Assembly: GCA_015099395.1 (NCBI GenBank)
Contig: AP024096.1
Span: 7,729,485-7,793,484, forward strand
Direction: 5' to 3'
Length of the DNA stretch: 64,000 nucleotides
Origin: Ktedonobacteria bacterium brp13
GTDB taxonomy: Bacteria; Chloroflexota; Ktedonobacteria; Ktedonobacterales; Ktedonobacteraceae
The first letter of the stretch is position 1. Each line of letters starts with the position of its first letter. Below, piece after piece: positions 1 through 7,710 of this stretch. The notes under the pieces were generated by a model that was given only the letters and a program-made list of their open reading frames with translations, ran no database searches and was not told where the DNA came from. The translations under genes and the position numbers were made by a program.

Positions 1-941
1 TCAATGCTGATGTAGAAGAAATTGCTCTCACAGAGAGTACGGGTGAAGGTCTAAATATCGTTGGGTATGGTCTCAATTGGCAGGTGGGAGATGAGGTGAT
101 TACAACGACGCATGAACATATCAGTGCGCTGGGACCGCTGTATCAGCTTCGTGATCGCTTCGGCATTATTATTCACTTTGCAGATATCGGTGCCCATGCA
201 GACCAATCAGTGCTTGCTGCAATCAGTGCTTTGGTTACAAAACGCACACGTTTAATCTGCTTATCCCATGTGACATGGACCACCGGAACCCGTCTCGATA
301 TCCATGCAGTTGCCCAGTTGGGACGTGAATGTGGCATTCCTGTTCTGGTTGATGGTGCGCAAGCGGCGGGGGCTATTCCTGTCGATGTCAAAGCACTGGA
401 TGTTGACTTCTACGCTATCCCTATGCAGAAGTGGCTATGTGGTCCGGATGGGACTGGTGCCCTCTATGTCAGGAGTGCATCGTTGCACTCTATCGCATCG
501 ACCTATGTGGGCTATTGGTCGGTGAAAGATGAGGAGAGTGTCGTGTGGGAACTATGTACAAGTGCACAGCGCTTTGAATCGGGAGGACGACAAACAGCTG
601 CGCTGGCCGGCCAGGCTGCGGTTCTTCACTGGTTAGAGCATCATGTTGGGTATCCATGGATATTCGAACGTATCGCGAATCTGAGCACCTATGCCTATCA
701 GGCATTACAGCAGGTGCTGGGTATCACTCTGCTCACCCCTGAGCCTGGAAAAAGCGGGCTGGTGGCCTTCACACTAGACGGTCATGATTCTGCTGACGTG
801 GTCAAACAATTACAGGAAAAATATAGTATCCAGCTTCGTTCTATACGTTCCTCTAATGCGTTACGCATATCGACAGGTTTCTATAATACGGAGGGAGAGA
901 TTGATTCGCTGGTGCGTGTTCTCGCTTCCTATAGCGGATAA
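1..941 (+). CDS. Class V aminotransferase-fold PLP enzyme, 5' end outside window
   Basis: The reading frame is open from base 3, so the gene starts before the window; the part seen is about 312 residues. It has the class V (cysteine desulfurase / isopenicillin-N-epimerase-like) pattern: TTTHEH near the start for the PLP ring, the loop SHVTWTTG, DGAQAAG holding the Asp that pairs with the PLP nitrogen, and MQKWLCGPDGTGALY where the Lys should form the internal aldimine. No desulfurase-type catalytic Cys loop (RTGxHC) is seen near the C-terminus, which instead reads LRSIRSSNALRIS, so a lyase, epimerase or transaminase is more likely than sulfur release. It points in the same direction as the PLP/cysteine-synthase operon about 1.1 kb downstream and probably belongs to the same pathway. 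Exact substrate unknown. Confidence 0.85.
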   Translation, partial: NADVEEIALTESTGEGLNIVGYGLNWQVGDEVITTTHEHISALGPLYQLRDRFGIIIHFADIGAHADQSVLAAISALVTKRTRLICLSHVTWTTGTRLDIHAVAQLGRECGIPVLVDGAQAAGAIPVDVKALDVDFYAIPMQKWLCGPDGTGALYVRSASLHSIASTYVGYWSVKDEESVVWELCTSAQRFESGGRQTAALAGQAAVLHWLEHHVGYPWIFERIANLSTYAYQALQQVLGITLLTPEPGKSGLVAFTLDGHDSADVVKQLQEKYSIQLRSIRSSNALRISTGFYNTEGEIDSLVRVLASYSG

Positions 942-1235
942 TTAGTGCCTTTTCAATGCAAGCGAGCCTGTTGTTGAGCACTGAGTTGTCCGTTCATACT
1001 TCAACCTGCCATTGGCAGGGTAATAAATACTTCCAAGCGAGAAGCAATACACACATCTGCTTTTCTCAAAAATTGTGCTGCTCCAAAACATGATACAAAG
1101 TACTACAGATTTGGGTAGACACGATGGTATGGATTATCACCTATTTCTACGTTTATATCTATTGATAATACGTGTCGTTATTCTAATGATACTATGTCTA
1201 TTTAATAATTTTTTTACATTTACTCTACAAAGAGA
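942..1235. other. Intergenic, AT-rich, no gene seen
   Basis: No coding frame of credible quality is seen. The stretch becomes AT-rich toward its right end and contains TTGATAAT followed by GTTATT around 1165-1185, a weak dyad that might be a metal-regulator site, but the match is imperfect. Confidence 0.4.
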
Positions 1236-1264
1236 TTGACATCATTGCTACGCGATGATACACT
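1236..1264 (+). promoter_or_regulatory. Promoter for the His-rich protein, with overlapping dyad
   Basis: TTGACA at 1236-1241 and TACACT at 1259-1264 are separated by 17 bases. The spacer holds an imperfect palindrome, ATCATTGC-N3-GCGATGAT (1241-1259), placed where a repressor would block RNA polymerase. A metal-responsive repressor is an inference from the His-rich product. Confidence 0.5.
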
Positions 1265-1382
1265 CTGCAAAAGAAGCATGCTTTTTTCATTTTCACACTG
1301 CAGTTGCAGTAAATACAAGGTCAATGACGTTTTCTTTGTGAGTGCGTGAAATAATTGCATGTTTGAAAGGGAAAATACATAT

Positions 1383-1706
1383 ATGAGCCACTCTATTCAT
1401 ACAGAGCATCCCCACAGTCATAACGAGCACTGTGGTCACACCGCAATTGAGCACAACAACCATATTGACTACGTCCATGATGGACATCTGCATACTCCTC
1501 ATGCTGAGCACTATGACGAACATGTTATTGCGGTAAGTGCACAAAACCCCGCTGATTGTGCTCCCACAGCGTGTGACTGTGGACATACTGATTGTGGACA
1601 TGACACCGTTCCTCATGGAGATCACGTTGATTATCTCTATGAAGGTCAACTTCACCATCGTCATGGCGATCATTGTGACAACCATGGTCAACTGGTAACA
1701 AAGTAA
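1383..1706 (+). CDS. His-rich metal-binding protein with two tandem repeats
   Basis: A 107-residue protein made largely of His, Asp, Glu and Cys. Two related units are visible: HNNHIDYVHDGHLHTPHAEH and HGDHVDYLYEGQLHHRHGDH, each ending in a His/Asp cluster, with a CDCGHTDCGHD segment between them. The ATG at 1383 is chosen over an upstream in-frame ATG (1359) because GAAAGGG lies about 9 bases before it. There is no signal peptide or membrane helix, so it is probably cytoplasmic. Such proteins buffer or deliver Zn2+, Ni2+ or Co2+; I infer zinc because a CobW GTPase and a Zur-like site lie 8 kb away. A hairpin terminator follows directly. Antisense frames here are rich in Met and Val only because of the CAT/CAC codons. 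Confidence 0.75.
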   Translation: MSHSIHTEHPHSHNEHCGHTAIEHNNHIDYVHDGHLHTPHAEHYDEHVIAVSAQNPADCAPTACDCGHTDCGHDTVPHGDHVDYLYEGQLHHRHGDHCDNHGQLVTK

Positions 1707-1723
1707 TCTCCTGGTGCATGGCG

Positions 1724-1762
1724 GACCCAGAAAGTGCTATCGGGCATAGTGCTTTCTGGATC
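1724..1762 (+). terminator. Hairpin terminator after the His-rich gene
   Basis: Arms 1724-1740 and 1746-1762 pair over 17 bases with two G-T type differences around a 5-base loop (CGGGC). It lies 18 bases after the stop codon. A T-rich run follows about 20 bases later rather than at once, so termination may be partial. Confidence 0.6.
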
Positions 1763-1984
1763 GTATGTTACGCAAGATGGCTTTTTACTGCACCCTCGTT
1801 GTGCATCCCATGGATCATTGCATCTAAGAGAATATTTCTCCTCCACCTTATCCTCCTCGCGCAATCCATCCTTACCATCGCTGGAAGTGGTATGACCGGT
1901 CTCTATTTCCGCAATCGTCTCTTTTGCTTTGCCGCTTGCTTCCTACTACATTTTTGCATATTCCATAGGATTATTCATCCTTTA

Positions 1985-2013
1985 TTGACAAAAGAAGCTT
2001 TCGTGCGTATACT
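1985..2013 (+). promoter_or_regulatory. Near-consensus promoter of the PLP/cysteine-synthase operon
   Basis: TTGACA at 1985-1990 and TATACT at 2008-2013 with a 17-base spacer, 60 bases before the first gene. Its presence, with the hairpin at 1724-1762, makes a 109-codon open frame over 1718-2047 unlikely to be a gene. Confidence 0.7.
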
Positions 2014-2073
2014 GAAAAGGCTTGGTGAGACCGCATATCATTACTAACATGCCCTTACGAGTCAGGAGTAATC

Positions 2074-3537
2074 ATGTATCGTTTAACACCATCTCTTGCG
2101 CCAGCGGTTGAACATTTCCTACAAACCTATGCTGACCTGGTAACGCTTCCAGTATCTTTTGGCTCTCCGCTTAATCTGCTGTTTCCAGCGTGTATGACAG
2201 AGGCAACGAGAGCATTTATCCAGACATTGGAGGATCATAGTCTGCAAGGGAAAGTATATTTTGCGCATAAGCCGAACAAGTCGAAAGCATTGGTAAAACA
2301 AGCTTATGCTGATCATATTGCGATTGATGTTGCTTCCAAAGCAGAACTCCTTGATGCTCTGGAAGCGGGCTTCACTGGTGAGATGATTGAAGCAACTGGT
2401 CCAAAGAACAAAGAATTCTTGCTGCTTGCGTTGCAGCAACACTGCACTATCACCATTGATAGCGTCGATGAATTAGAATTGCTGCTCCAATATATGAGCG
2501 TTCTCCATCTGACTCCACCCGCTGCCATTTTGGTTCGTTGGAACGGTTTACACTCGCAGAAACAACATGTGCTGACCAAAGAAAGCCGCTTTGGTATCCA
2601 TGTTAACCGCTTCAATGAGGTTATGGCGCTTTGCCACGATAGCCGGCTCGATTTGAGAGGCTTTGCATTCCACATCGATACGACGAGCGAAAGTGAAAAG
2701 GTGGCCGCTATTGAACATACCTTACTCCTGATGTTACAAGCGCAAGAAGAGGGATTTACGCTTACGGTCATGAATATTGGTGGAGGGTTTAAGGTCAACT
2801 ATCTTGCCTATCAGGAGGAGTGGGATGCTTATACAACTGCGATCAAGCAGAGCATCGCTGGAGAGATAGCTCCGCTCACCTGGAACTCGACCGGATATGG
2901 TTTTAAGCTCATCGATGGTCAGGTACGTGGTGCTCCCACCTATTATCAGTATTACAACGCTAGCGCAGGTCCCGCGTTTTTGCAGCGTCTGCTGGCAGCA
3001 CCACTGGAACGCTTTGAACAGAGAACCGTAGCGCAAGTTCTCAATGATCTGATGCTAGAGCTATGGATTGAGCCAGGAAGAGCACTCTTAGATCAGTGCG
3101 GTTTGACACTTGCGCTGGTGACCTTTGTGAAACGATCACTCAAAGGAGAATGGCTGGTGGGGTTAGACATGAATAAGTCCAATCTATCCTCTATCGAGGA
3201 TGAGATGCTGTGTGATCCCCTTGTGTTCTCTCATCATGAGCAAGCAATGAAAGACGATATCTCAGAGCAAGGCGTCTATTTTGTGGGGAATCTGTGTCAG
3301 GAGCATGATGTGATTTATCGTCACAAAACCTTTTTGCCACGCTTACCGTGCAGAGATGACCTGGTTGTTTTTGTGAATACAGCGGCCTATCACATGGATT
3401 TTAATGAGTCGGCGAGCATTCAGCATCCAACAGCAAAAAAATTGGTCGTTGTGGAAACGGGTGCTACCACTTTTCGCCTGCACGAAGATTACCTCTACCA
3501 ACCGCTCTTGATGCATCTAGATAAAGAAGAGAAGTAA
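2074..3537 (+). CDS. Fold-III PLP decarboxylase-like enzyme (LysA / Y4yA type)
   Basis: 487 residues, longer than a typical diaminopimelate decarboxylase (about 420). Alanine-racemase-fold features appear in order: VYFAHKPNKSKAL near residue 70 with the candidate PLP Lys, a His-bearing strand GFAFHIDTTS, the Gly-rich phosphate loop NIGGGFK, EPGRALLDQCG, and a C-terminal VGNLCQEHDV matching the catalytic Cys region of the second subunit face. The pattern fits the family often labelled Y4yA, which sits beside cysteine-synthase homologues in several bacteria. RBS AGGAGT lies 5 bases before the ATG. It starts an operon with overlapping or closely spaced genes (2 bases to the next). Decarboxylation of an amino acid intermediate made by its neighbours is inferred; the substrate is unknown. 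Confidence 0.8.
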   Translation: MYRLTPSLAPAVEHFLQTYADLVTLPVSFGSPLNLLFPACMTEATRAFIQTLEDHSLQGKVYFAHKPNKSKALVKQAYADHIAIDVASKAELLDALEAGFTGEMIEATGPKNKEFLLLALQQHCTITIDSVDELELLLQYMSVLHLTPPAAILVRWNGLHSQKQHVLTKESRFGIHVNRFNEVMALCHDSRLDLRGFAFHIDTTSESEKVAAIEHTLLLMLQAQEEGFTLTVMNIGGGFKVNYLAYQEEWDAYTTAIKQSIAGEIAPLTWNSTGYGFKLIDGQVRGAPTYYQYYNASAGPAFLQRLLAAPLERFEQRTVAQVLNDLMLELWIEPGRALLDQCGLTLALVTFVKRSLKGEWLVGLDMNKSNLSSIEDEMLCDPLVFSHHEQAMKDDISEQGVYFVGNLCQEHDVIYRHKTFLPRLPCRDDLVVFVNTAAYHMDFNESASIQHPTAKKLVVVETGATTFRLHEDYLYQPLLMHLDKEEK

Positions 3538-3539
3538 GT

Positions 3540-4496
3540 ATGTTATATACCCATATTACAGAAATCATTGGGAATACGCCATTGTTACGGCTAGACCCGG
3601 CGGTGCATCAGCTCGCCAACGTTGAATTATACGCCAAACTGGAGCACCTCAATCCATTTGGTTCGCTCAAAGATCGTACCGCCTGGGGACTGGTGAAAGA
3701 TGCGCTCCCGCACATAATAGAGCAGCAGCAGACCATTGTCGAGTTTTCAAGTGGTAATACTGCGAAGGCATTGACAATCCTGGCGTCGGTTCATGGACTT
3801 GATTTTCAGACCATAACCAACCGTATCAAGGTGCCAGAAGTGTATAATGTGCTTAAAGTGGTCGGTGCAGCGATTGATACATTGCCTGGCACTACGGAAT
3901 GTCCTGATTATGCATACCTGGAACAGCAGACACGGGATCATCCTGACCATTACTTTCACACGGATCAGTATCGCAATGCGAAAAACTATCAGGTACACTA
4001 TGAAACAACGGGACGAGAAATTTTTGAAGACCTTGGGCCTGTGGATTACCTGTATGGAGGTCTGGGTACTGCCGGTTCAACGCGTGGAGTAACAGAGTTT
4101 CTGCACGAAAAGAATCCCGATTTGCAGAGTATTGGCATTGTCGCAGAACTGGACCATTCTATCCCTGGGCTGCGCAACATTGACGAGATGGCGGACATGG
4201 GCATTTTTGAGAAGAATTTGTATCAGGATCTCGTTGTTGTTGATATTCCGCACGCACTTGATGGCATGCTCACGCTCATCCGTCGTTGTGGCGTATTGTG
4301 TGGGCCTGGTAGCGGAGCCGTCTATGCTGGTATTCGTCAGCATCTGCAACACCAAAGCCTGCATTGGACACGTCCAGTGAAAGTCGTGTTCATCGTCTGC
4401 GATCGCATGGAATGGTACATTTCCTATCTTCAAAAGCATAGACCGGACCTGTTTGATACACAGATAAGCGACGCGGCGAGTATTGCTTCTGTTTAA
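3540..4496 (+). CDS. Cysteine-synthase-family beta-replacement enzyme, paralogue 1
   Basis: 318 residues, normal CysK length. It shows the fold-II PLP signatures: IGNTPLLRLD at the N-terminus, NPFGSLKDR with the PLP Lys near residue 47, the phosphate/substrate loop SSGNT, and GLGTAGSTRG as the glycine-rich PLP phosphate site. The sequence is closer in style to SbnA-like synthases (which join O-phosphoserine and glutamate) than to housekeeping CysK, whose motif is usually NPGGSVKDR. It begins 2 bases after the decarboxylase-like gene and is followed 45 bases later by a close paralogue, indicating tandem duplication and probably two sequential condensations. Reaction not established. Confidence 0.82.
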   Translation: MLYTHITEIIGNTPLLRLDPAVHQLANVELYAKLEHLNPFGSLKDRTAWGLVKDALPHIIEQQQTIVEFSSGNTAKALTILASVHGLDFQTITNRIKVPEVYNVLKVVGAAIDTLPGTTECPDYAYLEQQTRDHPDHYFHTDQYRNAKNYQVHYETTGREIFEDLGPVDYLYGGLGTAGSTRGVTEFLHEKNPDLQSIGIVAELDHSIPGLRNIDEMADMGIFEKNLYQDLVVVDIPHALDGMLTLIRRCGVLCGPGSGAVYAGIRQHLQHQSLHWTRPVKVVFIVCDRMEWYISYLQKHRPDLFDTQISDAASIASV

Positions 4497-4541
4497 TGTG
4501 AGAAGTATTGTGCGTAGACAGAAGAAAGAAGATGGTTCTTC

Positions 4542-5858
4542 ATGTTATACAACCATATTACAGAGTTAATCGGGAATACTCCATTACTGCGTATTGATCC
4601 AGCAGTACATCAATTACCCAATGTAGAGATCTATGCCAAGCTTGAAACATACAATCCCTTTGGGTCATTGAAAGATCGGGTCGCCTGGGGTATGCTCCAA
4701 GATGAGATTGAGCAGATCGTAGAAAAGCAGCAAACGATCATCGAGTTCTCAAGCGGCAATACGGGCAAAGCTCTTGCCGTACTGGCTTCTCTCTATAGGA
4801 TCAATTATGAAACCATCACCAATCGCATCAAAGTGCCCGAGGTGCATGATCTCCTGAGGCTCATGGGAGCAAGCATTGAGGTGTTACCTGGCATGAGTGA
4901 ATGTCCTGATCCAAACGATCCAAATGATCCACTTACCTATCTTGAACAGAAGATTCATGCAGATCCCTCGCACTATTTTCATACCGACCAGTACCGCAAT
5001 GTCAAAAATTATCAGACACACTATGAGCACACTGGGCGAGAAATTTTCGAAGACCTTGGGGCTGTCGACTACTTTTTCGGTGCACTTGGCACGGCTGGCT
5101 CTACGCGGGGTGTGAGCACCTTTCTCAAAGAGCAATTTGCTGACTTGCAAACGGTTGGGATTGTGGCTGAGAAAGGTGATTTTATTCCTGGGTTGCGCAA
5201 TATTGATGAAATGTCAGAGGTTGGCATCTTTGAGAAGACGCTCTACCAGGATATTCTGCCTGTCGATGCGCAAGATGCGTTATCTGGCATGCTTACCCTG
5301 ATCAGCCAGGCTGGTGTGCTCGGTGGGCCAAGTAGTGGTGCCGTCTACTACGCGATGGTGCAGTATCTCAAACAGCAGTGTCTGGAATGGGCAGAGCCTA
5401 AGAAAGTCGTGTTTATTGTCTGTGACCGTGTTGAGTGGTATCTCTCATACATCCAGAAGCGCAGACCGGAACTCTTTGAGCAGAAGGTACCGGAAGGCAG
5501 TTTCTGGAAGTTGAAAGCCACTGATTTTCAGCACGCCCCGAGTATTGCTCCTGAGCACATTGAACGTTTTCTGCGGGAAGAAGATCCACTTATTGTGGAC
5601 ACTCGGGGGAGTCTCGCCTATAAAATTGGTCATTTGCCGAACTCTCTCAACATTCCCGATGATAAGCTCGCAGACATTCTCACCTTTGGCGTTCCTTTTC
5701 CGCATGAGCGGACGATCCTCTTTGTCTGCCCCAAGGGCGATATCTCGAAAAAATTTGCGTTCTTTCTCCAGCGCAAGGGATATAAAGCGTACAGTCTTGA
5801 GGGGGGCATTATCCAGTGGCGCAAAGATCATCAGCAGCTACTGAGGTCACCTGCATGA
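4542..5858 (+). CDS. Cysteine-synthase paralogue 2 fused to a rhodanese domain
   Basis: 438 residues: residues 1-315 duplicate the preceding gene product (IGNTPLLRID, NPFGSLKDR, SSGNT, GALGTAGSTRG), then a linker and a rhodanese-like domain from about 335 to 435. The rhodanese part has PLIVDTRG, the conserved GHLPNSLNIP and an active-site loop VCPKGDIS with the sulfur-carrying Cys present, ending YSLEGGIIQW. Fusion of a beta-replacement enzyme with a sulfurtransferase suggests that persulfide sulfur is handed to, or taken from, the PLP product. The stop codon overlaps the start of the methyltransferase gene (ATGATG), indicating translational coupling. Confidence 0.82.
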   Translation: MLYNHITELIGNTPLLRIDPAVHQLPNVEIYAKLETYNPFGSLKDRVAWGMLQDEIEQIVEKQQTIIEFSSGNTGKALAVLASLYRINYETITNRIKVPEVHDLLRLMGASIEVLPGMSECPDPNDPNDPLTYLEQKIHADPSHYFHTDQYRNVKNYQTHYEHTGREIFEDLGAVDYFFGALGTAGSTRGVSTFLKEQFADLQTVGIVAEKGDFIPGLRNIDEMSEVGIFEKTLYQDILPVDAQDALSGMLTLISQAGVLGGPSSGAVYYAMVQYLKQQCLEWAEPKKVVFIVCDRVEWYLSYIQKRRPELFEQKVPEGSFWKLKATDFQHAPSIAPEHIERFLREEDPLIVDTRGSLAYKIGHLPNSLNIPDDKLADILTFGVPFPHERTILFVCPKGDISKKFAFFLQRKGYKAYSLEGGIIQWRKDHQQLLRSPA

Positions 5859-6586
5859 TGCATAATTACGATGATTACGGTATTTTTGATTACATCTATG
5901 AGCCTCCCCAGCAGCTCAAGCAGGCCGTGTTCATGCATTTGATCACGAAGATAACCCATGGACAGGTTCTCGATCTGGGCTGTGGCAAGGCTGGATTATA
6001 CTGGAGTTTGGGGTATATCCAGAGAGTAGAGTCGGTAACTTTCTTTGATTACTGGACCGAGCATATTGCGTTTCTGTACAGATCCATCAACGAGCTCTCA
6101 GGAGTTCAGCTTGAAAAAGAGTATGGAGCAGTTGTCTCGTTTCTTCAGGCGCAGCAGCTTCTTTCCGTTCCGTTCTCCTATGAGGCGTTCGCAGAAGAAC
6201 TGGTGACGAAGATTGTGGATATCCAGCGCTTCGATTTTCTCTCAGAAAGTACGCAAGAACGTTACGATGCTGTGCTCTGCTTACAATCGCTAGAGTGTGT
6301 GAATACGCAAGATGAGTTGGATCGGGCACTCACGATGATTAGAAAATTGCTCAAGCCAGGTGGTATGTGTCTGGGCTCCGTACTACGCTATCAGCAGAGA
6401 AGTCCATTTACCGACAAGCTGATTGCAGCAAAGCTTGATGGGGCACTCAATCCCACTGCTGAACAACTTCATCATGCCTTGCTCAAGAATGGCTTTGTGC
6501 AGATCAGTCTGCACAACATAGCGGCTACAGGGCAGAATTATCATGAACTGATTCTCTTTACGGCGGAGGGCATTAATGAGTCATGA
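5855..6586 (+). CDS. Class I SAM-dependent methyltransferase
   Basis: About 243 residues from the ATG at 5855, which overlaps the preceding stop by four bases. Motif I is VLDLGCGKAGLYWSL; a later acidic/hydrophobic strand YDAVLCLQSLECV and LLKPGGMCLGSVLR fit motifs IV and post-III of Rossmann methyltransferases. The architecture resembles nicotianamine/PNMT-like small-molecule methyltransferases more than RNA enzymes, but sequence alone does not decide. Located inside the PLP operon and overlapping the next gene by 11 bases, it probably modifies the amino-acid-derived product. Confidence 0.75.
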   Translation: MMHNYDDYGIFDYIYEPPQQLKQAVFMHLITKITHGQVLDLGCGKAGLYWSLGYIQRVESVTFFDYWTEHIAFLYRSINELSGVQLEKEYGAVVSFLQAQQLLSVPFSYEAFAEELVTKIVDIQRFDFLSESTQERYDAVLCLQSLECVNTQDELDRALTMIRKLLKPGGMCLGSVLRYQQRSPFTDKLIAAKLDGALNPTAEQLHHALLKNGFVQISLHNIAATGQNYHELILFTAEGINES

Positions 6587-7691
6587 CCGAGCCTGGCAGA
6601 TGTTCTTTCCTGCCGTCACCTCTGAGAGACAGGGGATATTTCTGAACAACATGTATGGAACACAGATACCGGAGAGTTCCATTCAGCGTATTGTGCACAC
6701 TCTCAGCACAGGAATTCTCTGGCATACTGACAATGGAGCAGCGGAGCTACAACAGAAGCTCGCGGCGTTTCTGCATGTGGATGCTCCTGAAAGGTTCTTT
6801 TTGACGGAGAGTGAGGCCGGGATGATGCACTGGCTCATCTATTCCTGGGGCTTATCTCAACTTCAGGATGGGGATGAAGTGATCATTTCCTCACAGGATA
6901 CACCGATGATCAAGGAGACATTTAACCACTTTCGACAGCAGGTGGCACGCCTGGGCATGTCTCTGACACTAAAAGAGTTTGGCTATCAAGAAAATGGTGA
7001 ATTTGACCTCAAAGGTCTGCTCTCTCTGGTTTCAGCAAAAACGCGCCTGATCTTCGTTCCACATATCCACCCTGTCTTTGGGACAAAGAATGAAGATGAT
7101 ATCGCTTTCCTCAAACAACAGGTTGGCGATCAAGCTCTCGTCGTCGTAGATCTCTCTCAAAGTGTCGGACGCATTCCCGTAGATCTTGAGCGTCTCCACT
7201 GTGATTGCGCCTTTTTCTCAGGCCGCAATCTGTTCTCGCCTTTTCATTGTGGGATAGGGTATATCCAACATGATTTGCGTGGAAAGCAGGACACATTTCT
7301 AACGCAAGAGCTTGTCAATCCATTAGCAGTGCAGACGCTTGCTCAGGGGGTTGACTTGCTCGAACACATTGGTATGGAGCAGATTGCACTGCATTTACAA
7401 GAACTCTCGCACTATCTGCTAGCGCGTTTAAAACAGGTCAATCAGATAGCGTTCTTGCCAGGCATTGGACGGTGTGAGGAATGGTGTAGTCCAGGTTATG
7501 GTATTCTGTCATTTCGACTGCCAGGGGTCTCCGCCGAGGAATGTCGTATGCTCCTCGCTGAGAATGCCCTTTTTATTGACCTTGCAGATATCCCTCAGTA
7601 TCCAGATGCAGTTACTGTGAGTTTACATCTCTACACTATATTCCAGCATATTGACGCGCTCGTCAACTGCTTGCAGCAGCTTTACCGTTAA
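6576..7691 (+). CDS. Class V aminotransferase-fold protein lacking the PLP lysine
   Basis: 371 residues with the overall class V pattern: GIFLNNMYGTQIP at the start, VVVDLSQSVGRIPVDL retaining the Asp that normally contacts the PLP nitrogen, then FFSGRNLFSPFHCGIGYI. In active relatives, including the convergent gene next door, this position reads SGHKMFASTGIG; here the Lys is Asn. The His that stacks on PLP (ADHK in the neighbour, THEH in the first gene of the window) is also missing: the equivalent is SSQDTPMIKE. It is therefore probably a pseudoenzyme, a binding partner or an enzyme with different chemistry. The start overlaps the methyltransferase by 11 bases, so it is co-translated. Confidence 0.75.
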   Translation: MSHDRAWQMFFPAVTSERQGIFLNNMYGTQIPESSIQRIVHTLSTGILWHTDNGAAELQQKLAAFLHVDAPERFFLTESEAGMMHWLIYSWGLSQLQDGDEVIISSQDTPMIKETFNHFRQQVARLGMSLTLKEFGYQENGEFDLKGLLSLVSAKTRLIFVPHIHPVFGTKNEDDIAFLKQQVGDQALVVVDLSQSVGRIPVDLERLHCDCAFFSGRNLFSPFHCGIGYIQHDLRGKQDTFLTQELVNPLAVQTLAQGVDLLEHIGMEQIALHLQELSHYLLARLKQVNQIAFLPGIGRCEEWCSPGYGILSFRLPGVSAEECRMLLAENALFIDLADIPQYPDAVTVSLHLYTIFQHIDALVNCLQQLYR

Positions 7692-7710
7692 CAACGGGAT
7701 GCATTCTTTT

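Noticed and set aside
1718..2047. 109-codon plus-strand open frame
   Set aside because: It covers a hairpin terminator and a near-perfect promoter, has no RBS and no recognisable family.
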